From assembly GCA_017651225.1 (NCBI GenBank), contig JAGCDF010000077.1, forward strand, positions 1-54,897: a stretch of DNA of 54,897 nucleotides. The letters are read 5' to 3'. This document shows, in pieces, positions 27,846 to 35,209 of this stretch. Both the position numbers and the translations under genes were made by a program. The DNA comes from Bacteroidales bacterium (GTDB lineage: Bacteria > Bacteroidota > Bacteroidia > Bacteroidales > UBA932). Every line of letters starts with the position of its first letter. The stretch's first letter is position 1. The notes under the pieces are model-generated. The model did not search any database, was not told the origin of the DNA, and worked only from the letters and a program-made list of their open reading frames with translations.

Positions 27846-28949
27846 ATGAACCGTAGCGCAGAAATCATCCGGACCAGCGTCGTGGGCATCGTCGCCAACG
27901 TGCTGCTGGCTGCGTTCAAGGCCCTGGTCGGCCTCCTGGCGAGCAGTATCGCCATCGTGATGGACGCCGTGAATAACCTCAGCGATGCGCTCTCCAGCGT
28001 CATCACCATCATCGGGACCAAGCTGTCGCAGAAGCCGGCCGACCGGGAGCATCCCTACGGCCACGGCCGGGTGGAGTATTTCAGCGCCATCATCATCGCC
28101 GTGATCGTGATTTCCGCGGGCGTGACCTCGCTCGCGGAGTCGGGCAAGAAGCTCTTCCATCCGGTGGAGCCGAGCTACACGACGACCACGCTGATCGTCA
28201 TCATCGTGGCCATCGTGGTCAAGCTCCTGCTGGGCTGGTACGTGAAGAAGCAGGGCGAGAAGCTGAAGAGCGACGCGCTGATCGCCTCCGGCTCGGACGC
28301 GCTCTTCGACGCCATCATCACCGTGGCGACTTTGATTTCCGCCGGCGTGATGCTGCTTTGGAACGTGTCCCTGGACGGCATCCTGGGTGTGCTCATCTCC
28401 GCCTTCATCATCAAGGCCGGTATCGAGATGCTGTCCTCGCCGGTCGGCGAGCTGCTCGGCGCCCGGGTTTCCCCGGAGCTGGTCGCGGACATCAAGAAGG
28501 AAGTCCTCGCCTTCGACGAGGTGCACGGCGTGTACGACATCATCCTGCACAACTACGGGCCTGACGTGATGATCGGCTCCCTGCACGTGGCCGTGAACGA
28601 CACGCTGACCGCGCAGGAGATCCACGGTCTGACCCGCAAGATCTCCATCGAAATGTACAGGAAGCACGGCATCGTGATGACCGTGGGCGTCTATGCCGTG
28701 GCCACGGGCGAGAACCAGCGGCGGGAGCTGCAGACCTTAGTCACGCGCACGCTCGCCGCGCACAAGGAGATCGTCCAGGTGCACGGATTCTATTGTTCTG
28801 AAAAGGAAAACCTGGTGTCGGTGGACGTCGTGCCGGATGTCTCGGTCCATGACAACCAGGCGCTCTGCCAAGAGCTGACGCAGGAGCTGTCCGCCCTGAT
28901 CCCGGGCAAGACCGTCATGGTCGTGGTCGACCACAACTACAGCGAATAA
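27846..28949 (+). CDS. CDF-family cation efflux transporter, MntE-like
   Basis: A 367-residue protein with six hydrophobic helices and a C-terminal region with two cation-efflux cytoplasmic repeats. Helix 2 carries DAVNNLSDALSS, followed by PADREHPYGHGRVEY, the pattern of the MntE-like clade rather than the DxxxD of zinc exporters. In helix 5 the usual HxxxD is ASGSD. These residues suggest manganese or iron rather than zinc export by proton antiport in the inner membrane. The start at 27846 follows the promoter at a normal distance. Confidence 0.93.
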   Translation: MNRSAEIIRTSVVGIVANVLLAAFKALVGLLASSIAIVMDAVNNLSDALSSVITIIGTKLSQKPADREHPYGHGRVEYFSAIIIAVIVISAGVTSLAESGKKLFHPVEPSYTTTTLIVIIVAIVVKLLLGWYVKKQGEKLKSDALIASGSDALFDAIITVATLISAGVMLLWNVSLDGILGVLISAFIIKAGIEMLSSPVGELLGARVSPELVADIKKEVLAFDEVHGVYDIILHNYGPDVMIGSLHVAVNDTLTAQEIHGLTRKISIEMYRKHGIVMTVGVYAVATGENQRRELQTLVTRTLAAHKEIVQVHGFYCSEKENLVSVDVVPDVSVHDNQALCQELTQELSALIPGKTVMVVVDHNYSE

Positions 28950-28958
28950 TACTCCCTT

Positions 28959-29885
28959 CTACAGGGTCAGGGGCCCTTTCCGGACCACGTTGTCAAGCAT
29001 GCTGCCGGGGATGATGCTTTTGACGGCATCGACGACGGCGTTGATCTTGGCTTCGTGGATGTAGTCTGCGCGGACGACCAGGGAAATGGTCCTGCTGGGG
29101 ACGGGATCCACGATGGGTCGGAGGCATGCCTGCTGGCTGAACATAATCAGCTTGCTGTGCGTCTCCGGGATGATGGTCAGGCCGCCGTTGTCGTTCACGA
29201 CCTGGATCAGCGTGCCCACGCGGCCCCCCTCGAAGAAGCGTTCGTAAGTGACTTTTTCGCCACGCTCCAACTCCGCAGGGTCCAATTGCCGGAGACCGTC
29301 CCGGATGATCCAGACGGGCTGGTTGAACACCGTTTCGTAACGGATGCTTTCCTGGGCATAGGCCGGATTCTGCGGTGACACATAGGCCAGGAACCTTTCG
29401 TGGTAGAGCGGGATTTCCAGCAGGTCCGTGTCATCGACCGGCCCGGCCAGCAGGCCCATGTCGGCTTCGGCTCTCCGAAGCTTTTCCTTCACGGTGCTGG
29501 TGAGCATCTCCTCGGTTTGCAGGGAAATGGCCGGGAATTGCGTGCCGATGTGCTTGAAAAGACCGGGGATCAGCACCGTGGCGACCGTCGAGATGAGGGC
29601 GATGCGGAGCGGTCCGGACAGTATCTCTTTTTCTGAGCGTGTTATCTCTGCAATTTGGTCTGCGTTGAAAAGAACGACCCGCGCGCGTTCGATGATCTTG
29701 TGCCCGATCTCCGTCGGAGCGACGGGGTGGGTGTCGCGGTCAAAGATCCGTACGTCCAGCTCATCTTCCAATTTTTTGACCATCAGGCTCAGGGTGGATT
29801 GGGTCAGGCCGCAGGCTTCGGCTGCCTTGCCGAAATGCCTGTAATCGTCTATGGCAACGATATATCGCAGCTGCTGGAGTGTCAT
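28959..29885 (-). CDS. LysR-family regulator of the OxyR type, without the redox cysteines
   Basis: A 308-residue protein. N-terminal winged HTH (FGKAAEACGLTQSTLSLMVKKLE) and a LysR substrate domain (about 90-300). It resembles OxyR overall (DRDTHPVAPTEIG), but where OxyR has the peroxide-sensing Cys pair the sequence reads IIRDGLRQLDPAEL, with no Cys. So direct peroxide sensing by disulfide is unlikely; a small ligand is more probable. Divergent from trkH, with a T-N11-A palindrome just upstream of its start. Confidence 0.9.
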   Translation of the reverse strand: MTLQQLRYIVAIDDYRHFGKAAEACGLTQSTLSLMVKKLEDELDVRIFDRDTHPVAPTEIGHKIIERARVVLFNADQIAEITRSEKEILSGPLRIALISTVATVLIPGLFKHIGTQFPAISLQTEEMLTSTVKEKLRRAEADMGLLAGPVDDTDLLEIPLYHERFLAYVSPQNPAYAQESIRYETVFNQPVWIIRDGLRQLDPAELERGEKVTYERFFEGGRVGTLIQVVNDNGGLTIIPETHSKLIMFSQQACLRPIVDPVPSRTISLVVRADYIHEAKINAVVDAVKSIIPGSMLDNVVRKGPLTL

Positions 29886-29888
29886 ATT

Positions 29889-29903
29889 ATTGATTTTATC
29901 AAT
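29889..29903. promoter_or_regulatory. LysR-type operator palindrome
   Basis: ATTGAT-TTT-ATCAAT is a perfect inverted repeat with the T-N11-A form of LTTR boxes. It lies between the regulator's -7 box and its ATG, so autorepression is plausible. Confidence 0.5.
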
Positions 29904-29904
29904 G

Positions 29905-29912
29905 CAAAGATA
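29905..29912 (-). promoter_or_regulatory. -7 box of the LysR regulator gene
   Basis: TATCTTTG on the minus strand, 19 bases before the ATG. Confidence 0.55.
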
Positions 29913-29924
29913 AAAATTATTGTA

Positions 29925-29955
29925 TTGATAAATGAATTTTGCGGAAATATCTTTG
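29925..29955 (+). promoter_or_regulatory. Promoter of the TrkH transporter gene
   Basis: TTG (29925-29927), a 20-base spacer and TATCTTTG (29948-29955), 17 bases before the trkH ATG. Confidence 0.6.
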
Positions 29956-29972
29956 CGCCGTCAAAGTGACGA

Positions 29973-31427
29973 ATGGACATGAATTGGAAAGTCATCACCT
30001 GGTTTATCGGCATCTCGCTCCTGTCTGTAGCGGCTTTGATGGCCGTTTCGGTCATGGTCGCCTGGTTGACACCCGGGGATGAAAGCCGGATGCCCCTGCT
30101 GCACGCGACCATCCTGACCATCCTGGTCGGTTCCTATCCGATGATCTTTGTCCGGAAGGGGTATCATCGGCTCAGCTTCCGGGAGGGGAACTGTATCGTG
30201 GTCGGTGCCTGGGCGCTGGCCTGTCTTTTCGGGATGCTGCCATTCCTGTTCTACGGACGGGAATTCACGCCGATCAACGCCATTTTCGAGAGCGTCTCCG
30301 GCTTCACGACGACCGGTGCCTCCATCTTGAACGATGTTGAGGCGCTCCCGCGCGGACTGCAGTTCTGGCGCATCTCGACGGCCTGGGTCGGCGGCGTGGG
30401 GATCGTCACGCTCTTTTCGATGATGACGGGCAGTGCGGATAAATCGACGCTGTCCGCTGCCGAGATTTCCGCCATGGCCCGGGAGCCCTTCTCGGGAGAA
30501 GGGACGGGACGTTTTGTCAACAGGACGCTGATCACCTACGTTGCGCTGACGCTTGTGACTTTCTTCCTGTTGCGCGTAACGGGCATGGGGTGGTTCGATG
30601 CCGCTGCCAACGCCATGTCGGCCTGCAGTACCTGCGGCTTCTCTCCCCGGAATGCCAGCATCGCATCCTATGACAATCCGGCGGCGGAAGTCGTGCTGAC
30701 CGTCGCCATGCTCGCCGCCGGCGTCCACTTCGGCATCCTGTTCCTGGCTTTGCTCCGGGGCCGGACCCGTTATCTCTGGAAATCCGAGACCATCAAGGTC
30801 TTCGTCTCGCTGGTAGGTGTCGCTATCATCATCGTGACGGCGGACCTGCTGTCCCGGGGGAATTACAGTTCGTTCTGGTCGGCCTTCCGGGACGCCTCCT
30901 TCCAGGTGGTATCCATTTCCACGACCACGGGCTTCGCCACGGAGGACACCACGTTGTGGCCATCGCTCAGCGTGGCGGTGTTGATTGTCTGTTCGCTGAT
31001 CTGCGGGTGCTCCGGGTCCACTTCCGGCGGTATCAAGATAGACCGGGCGATCCTGGCGATCAAGGGCATCCAGCGGAAGGTGACCCAGACCGTTTCGCCC
31101 CACGCCATCCATTTTGTCCGCGTTGACGGGCGAATCCGGCCGGACGAGCAGGTGAACGACGCCTACGGATACATCTTCTGCTACCTGCTGGTCGTGGTGC
31201 TCTTCGCGGCCGTCAACATCGCCTTCGGCCTGGATTTCACCACGGGCGTCACGGCTTCGGTGGCCTGTATCGGCAATGTGGGACCCGGTTTCGGCACGGT
31301 GGGATCCATGGCGAACTACGCGTCCTTCCCGGTCATTCTCAAAGCTTCCAGCATGCTCGAAATGCTGATCGGGCGTCTGGAGATCTTCCCGATCCTGTAC
31401 CTGCTCCAGTCGGTCCGGGACCGCTAA
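29973..31427 (+). CDS. trkH: TrkH/KtrB-type K+ uptake channel subunit
   Basis: A 484-residue membrane protein with the four pore repeats of the Trk/Ktr/HKT family. The filters read SGFTTTGAS, CSTCGFSP, STTTGFAT and GNVGPGFG. An intramembrane GCSGSTSGGIKIDR segment also matches. It moves K+ (or Na+ with K+) down the membrane potential. No TrkA/KtrA partner lies in the window, so the regulatory subunit must be elsewhere. Divergent LysR gene suggests ligand-dependent control. Confidence 0.95.
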   Translation: MDMNWKVITWFIGISLLSVAALMAVSVMVAWLTPGDESRMPLLHATILTILVGSYPMIFVRKGYHRLSFREGNCIVVGAWALACLFGMLPFLFYGREFTPINAIFESVSGFTTTGASILNDVEALPRGLQFWRISTAWVGGVGIVTLFSMMTGSADKSTLSAAEISAMAREPFSGEGTGRFVNRTLITYVALTLVTFFLLRVTGMGWFDAAANAMSACSTCGFSPRNASIASYDNPAAEVVLTVAMLAAGVHFGILFLALLRGRTRYLWKSETIKVFVSLVGVAIIIVTADLLSRGNYSSFWSAFRDASFQVVSISTTTGFATEDTTLWPSLSVAVLIVCSLICGCSGSTSGGIKIDRAILAIKGIQRKVTQTVSPHAIHFVRVDGRIRPDEQVNDAYGYIFCYLLVVVLFAAVNIAFGLDFTTGVTASVACIGNVGPGFGTVGSMANYASFPVILKASSMLEMLIGRLEIFPILYLLQSVRDR

Positions 31428-31440
31428 GGCGCAGGTGCCG

Positions 31441-32259
31441 CTACAGCCCGAGCAGCTTGTGGAGACCCGGGCGGATCTCCATGTACGGGGCGCCGGTGAG
31501 GCGCTCGACGACGAGCACGCGCAGGAAGGCGTAGGGACGCAGCTGCGCCTGCACATCCTCCGGGGAGGCGTCGGGGCCGAAATAAGCGGGCACGAAGGCT
31601 TTCCAGAAGGCCTTCGACGTGTCGAGGCCGATGTGGTAGAGCTCCCGCTCCATCTCTTCCGGCAGCCAGCAGGTATGCAGCATCAGAACGCCCAGGTCGA
31701 AGAGCGGACTGCCCGTGCAGAAGTCGCTCAGGTCGATGAAATACTGCTTCCCGTCCTCCGTGAAGATGATGTTGCCCTGGTGCAGGTCGCCGTGCAGGGC
31801 GGTGTCGGCGTCGGGCAGGCCGTCGATGAAGCGCATCACGGCCTCTTTTTCTTTCTCGTTCAGGAAAGGATTGAGCCCGATGGCGGACTTGTACTGGTCC
31901 TTCACATTCGGGAAGGTTCCGGGCTCGGGCTTGACAGCATGCAGCTCCCGGACCATCCGCGCGAAGGACGCGGCGTATTCCTCCAGCCGCCCGGGGTCGT
32001 CGGCGAGCGCGCGGGCATAGGATTTCTTGCCTTCGATGCGCTTGTAGAGGATGCCCAGGCGCTTGTCTCCCGTGTGCACCAGTTCGCCCGGCTCGGGCGA
32101 GGGGACGCCGAGGTGGAAGACCCGGCAGGCGCGCTCGTACTCCTCCAGGCCCGTCTTTTCCAGGTTCTGCGGATACAGCTTGAGCAGGACGTCGGGCTTG
32201 GTCCGGTGGACGTAGCTCTCTCCCAGCTTGCCGCCGCCGGAAAGCGTATAGTCATTCAA
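31441..32259 (-). CDS. Phosphotransferase (APH/kinase-like) preceded by an A9 tract
   Basis: From a TTG at 32259 the frame gives 272 residues: LSGGGKLGESYVHR (nucleotide loop), LLKLYP (Lys of the ATP site), HGDLHQGN (catalytic loop, Asp) and IDLSD (metal site), so an intact small-molecule kinase fold. The natural N-terminus looks longer. ATG 32302 reads MWSLFKKK and then must slip by one base in an A9 run (32279-32287) to continue NGKLIDLNDYTL. With A8 the frames join. No other ATG or GTG fits. The substrate is unknown. Confidence 0.85.
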   Translation of the reverse strand: MNDYTLSGGGKLGESYVHRTKPDVLLKLYPQNLEKTGLEEYERACRVFHLGVPSPEPGELVHTGDKRLGILYKRIEGKKSYARALADDPGRLEEYAASFARMVRELHAVKPEPGTFPNVKDQYKSAIGLNPFLNEKEKEAVMRFIDGLPDADTALHGDLHQGNIIFTEDGKQYFIDLSDFCTGSPLFDLGVLMLHTCWLPEEMERELYHIGLDTSKAFWKAFVPAYFGPDASPEDVQAQLRPYAFLRVLVVERLTGAPYMEIRPGLHKLLGL

Positions 32260-32278
32260 ATCAATGAGTTTGCCGTTC

Positions 32279-32287
32279 TTTTTTTTT
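32279..32287 (-). repeat. A9 homopolymer that decides the kinase reading frame
   Basis: Nine A residues (minus strand) lie five codons after the ATG at 32302. With nine the frame from that ATG stops after 13 codons; with eight (or eleven) it enters the kinase frame. Confidence 0.6.
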
Positions 32288-32322
32288 GAAAAGAGACCAC
32301 ATGGTTGTATGAAGTTAGTTGG

Positions 32323-33390
32323 TTAGTCGCGCCGTTTGAGGGGATAGTAGAAGGGTTGGTTGAAGTGCCGCCGGGCGTAGTACGTGACGGACGGGTGCGT
32401 CAGGTCCATCACCACGGTCCAGGCCGTGCCGAGGAAGCCTTCCTGCGCGGGCTGGGAGACGGAGAAGATGGCATTCTCCAGCTGCCCCCAGTCCATCCGG
32501 TCGCCGCTTGCGGCGAGCTGCGCGCACAGCTGGTCGTAGCGGAGATCGCCGGGGACCAGGCCGACACCGCGCTTCTGCGCGCAGAGGTAGTGGTTGGTGA
32601 CGGCCTGCGACTCGACGACGACCAGCTCGTTGTCGACGTATTCCACCACGACGCTCCGGCCGGAGGCGTCGGAGATCGCGTAGTGGTGCGCCGCGCCGAT
32701 GTCGGAGTGCATGTCGATGTGGCGGAGCAACTCCAGCGCCTCGTCCACGGAGGCGGCGTTCTTCAGCAGGTAGCTGATGGCCGTGGTGGTGGTCAGCGCC
32801 ATCTTGCCCGTGTCCTGGTGCGTTTCCGCGTTGTCGCCGGCCATCAGGTCGGCGATGGCGAGACCCTTCTCGTTGATGCCGTCCAGGGCGCAGAATAGGC
32901 AGCTCAGCGCCATGTACTGGTTGGCGAAGCCTTCCGGCAGCCAGCCTTCGCCGAAGCCGAAGAAGTCCGTGTTGAAGGTGGTGATCGTCTCGTAGCCGCG
33001 CTTGGGCCGGGTGTGCAGGATGACGCCCGTCGCGGACGGGAAATCGAAATTGCGGCCCATCAGCACGCTGCCCTCCGGCGTGAGCGCCGTGATGGCGGAG
33101 CAACCGTAGGCGGTCGAGTCGGGCGTCGCGGCCGGGGCGTGGGCAAAGCCCCGCGAGAGGAACGTCATGATGTGCGCCGCCAGCTCGCTTGCGTTACGCA
33201 CGCCGCCGGCGGCCACCAACTCGTCAAAACCGTCGTCGCCTTGATATTCCATGTAATACAGGCCTTCGTCCAGTTTCTGGACGGACAGAGCCCCCAGAGC
33301 CAGCCGGCCGAACAGGAGGCCGCCGCCTACGCCAAGGACAACAAGCAGCCCCAGCAGGGTCAGGAGGACGATTTTGATAACTTTCTTCAT
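32323..33390 (-). CDS. Ntn-hydrolase of the C45/choloylglycine-hydrolase-like type
   Basis: A 355-residue protein with an N-terminal hydrophobic segment (about 4-35) that anchors or exports it. YGCSAI holds the likely nucleophile Cys97; GRNFDFP follows as in the linear-amide C-N hydrolase/penicillin V acylase fold. In this superfamily Cys becomes N-terminal after cleavage and hydrolyses amide bonds of acylated amino acids, bile acids or AHLs. The substrate here is not known. It lies just upstream of the kinase gene. Confidence 0.85.
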   Translation of the reverse strand: MKKVIKIVLLTLLGLLVVLGVGGGLLFGRLALGALSVQKLDEGLYYMEYQGDDGFDELVAAGGVRNASELAAHIMTFLSRGFAHAPAATPDSTAYGCSAITALTPEGSVLMGRNFDFPSATGVILHTRPKRGYETITTFNTDFFGFGEGWLPEGFANQYMALSCLFCALDGINEKGLAIADLMAGDNAETHQDTGKMALTTTTAISYLLKNAASVDEALELLRHIDMHSDIGAAHHYAISDASGRSVVVEYVDNELVVVESQAVTNHYLCAQKRGVGLVPGDLRYDQLCAQLAASGDRMDWGQLENAIFSVSQPAQEGFLGTAWTVVMDLTHPSVTYYARRHFNQPFYYPLKRRD

Positions 33391-33423
33391 ATTCTGGAAT
33401 ACACTAACTAATTGGTTTAATAT

Positions 33424-33894
33424 CTAGGGTTGGCTCTTCAGCATCGCTTCGCAGCCTTCCAGCAGGTCCTGGAAGGTGGTTTCAAAGTCGCCGGTGTACC
33501 ACGGGTCGGCGACGTCGCGGTGTTTGCCCGCGTAGGACATCATCAGGTGGATCTTGCCCTCCGGGTCGTCCGGGATGATGCGCTGGATCCAGTGCAGGTT
33601 GGAGCGGTCCATGCAGATGATGCGGTCGAAGCGGCCGTAGTCCGCGGCGGTGACCTGACGGGCGCCCCGTGTGCTGTCGAAGGGCACACCATGCTGCGTC
33701 AGGCAGCGCTTGGCGGGGGGATAGATGCCGTTTCCGATCTCCTCGGTCGAGACGGCCGCCGATTCGATATAATACTGGTCTTCGATGCCGCGGGCCCGGA
33801 CCAGGGCTTTCAGGATGAACTCCGCCATGGGACTGCGGCAGATGTTGCCGTGGCAGACAAAGAGGATTCTAAAAGGACGGACGGGCGTGTTCAT
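33424..33894 (-). CDS. Low-molecular-weight protein tyrosine phosphatase
   Basis: A 156-residue protein with P-loop VCHGNICRS (nucleophile Cys14) and the general-acid loop DPWYTGDF. Length is normal. In Gram-negatives such enzymes act on tyrosine kinases for polysaccharide export; no such kinase is next to it here. The ATG at 33894 is chosen because upstream codons lack the family pattern. Divergent from rmuC. Confidence 0.96.
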   Translation of the reverse strand: MNTPVRPFRILFVCHGNICRSPMAEFILKALVRARGIEDQYYIESAAVSTEEIGNGIYPPAKRCLTQHGVPFDSTRGARQVTAADYGRFDRIICMDRSNLHWIQRIIPDDPEGKIHLMMSYAGKHRDVADPWYTGDFETTFQDLLEGCEAMLKSQP

Positions 33895-33955
33895 GCGGGC
33901 AAATTTCCCACAAGTTAGGATTTTTTTTGTAAATTGCATCCAAAATTCTGGAGGA

Positions 33956-35203
33956 ATGAACGCAACAGTTTTCTATGTTCTTCTCGGGGTGGCGGTGGTG
34001 ATCATCGCCGTGCTCGTGATGGTCATCATCCGTAAGGATGCGGAAGTCCGTACGGCCCAGGCGCTTCGCCGCAGCGACGCCGAAGCGAACGAGAAAGCCA
34101 TGCAGCTCCTGCGCGAGACGCAGGACGCCGCGCTCAAGCAGCAGATGGAGGGCATCCGCAGCCAGATGACGGCCGAGACGGAGAAGCTGCTCAAGCAGCG
34201 CGAGGAGGCCATCTCCAAGAAGGCGGAAGAGACCTTCCAAAACATCTCCGGCAGCCTCGGCAAGGACCTGAAGGCCATGCAGGAGGCGTTCGTCGCCCAG
34301 CGGAAGTCCCAGACCGAGGGAACGGCGCAGATGAAGGAGGCGATGGAGCAGGCTGTCAAGAACCTGCAGCACCAGACCTCGAGCATCGGCGCCAAAGCCG
34401 ACAACCTCGCTTCCGCCCTCAAGGGCCAGAACAAGACGGCCGGCGGCTGGGGCGAGGTCATCCTCTATAACATGCTGGTGAACGAAGGCATGGTGGAGGG
34501 GCGCGACTTCGACCGGGAGGAGACGCTGCGCGACGCCCTCGGGCAGACGGTCCACAACGAGGACAGCAGCAAGCGCATGCGGCCCGACTACATCCTGCAC
34601 TATCCCGACAAGACCGAGGTCATCATCGACGCCAAGGTGTCGCTGGACGCCTACTCCGACTGGTTCGCGGCGGAGGACCCGGCCGCGAAGGAGGAAGCCG
34701 CGCAGCGCAACCTGCAGGCCATCCGCACGCAGATCAAGGATCTCTCCGGCAAGCGTTACCCGCACTACATCCGCGAGGGTTACAAGTCCCTGGACTACGT
34801 GGTGATGTTCGTGCCGAACTACGGCTCGCTGCAGCTCGCGAAATCGCTGGCGCCGAACCTCTTCAACGAGGCGTACGCCCAGGGCGTGCTGATCGCCACG
34901 GAGGAGACGCTGATGCCCTTCCTGCGGATGATCCGCATCGCCTGGACCAACTACGACCAGGCGCGCAACCAGGAGAAGATCATCAAGGCGGCGCAGAACA
35001 TGATCGACCGCGTGTACGACTTCTCCAAGGCCCATGCGACGATGGGGGAGAAGCTCCGCGACGCGATGAAGCAGTACGACGCCGTGTCGGCCAAGATCGA
35101 CGAGTCCGGTCAGTCCATCCTGACCTCCGCCCGCCAGCTGATCAAGCTGGGCGTTCCGAAGAATCCCAAGAAGCCGCTCCCGGAGGGAGAGGCAGATAAC
35201 TGA
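33956..35203 (+). CDS. rmuC: DNA recombination protein RmuC
   Basis: A 415-residue protein: one N-terminal membrane helix (about 5-25), a coiled-coil region (30-150) and the RmuC nuclease-like domain with GGWGEVILYNML, RMRPDYILHYPD and VIIDAKVSLDAY. RmuC limits DNA inversions and is thought to be a membrane-anchored nuclease. A GGAGG just before the ATG is a true Shine-Dalgarno, rare in this phylum, and supports the start at 33956. Confidence 0.95.
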   Translation: MNATVFYVLLGVAVVIIAVLVMVIIRKDAEVRTAQALRRSDAEANEKAMQLLRETQDAALKQQMEGIRSQMTAETEKLLKQREEAISKKAEETFQNISGSLGKDLKAMQEAFVAQRKSQTEGTAQMKEAMEQAVKNLQHQTSSIGAKADNLASALKGQNKTAGGWGEVILYNMLVNEGMVEGRDFDREETLRDALGQTVHNEDSSKRMRPDYILHYPDKTEVIIDAKVSLDAYSDWFAAEDPAAKEEAAQRNLQAIRTQIKDLSGKRYPHYIREGYKSLDYVVMFVPNYGSLQLAKSLAPNLFNEAYAQGVLIATEETLMPFLRMIRIAWTNYDQARNQEKIIKAAQNMIDRVYDFSKAHATMGEKLRDAMKQYDAVSAKIDESGQSILTSARQLIKLGVPKNPKKPLPEGEADN

Positions 35204-35209
35204 TTGTAT

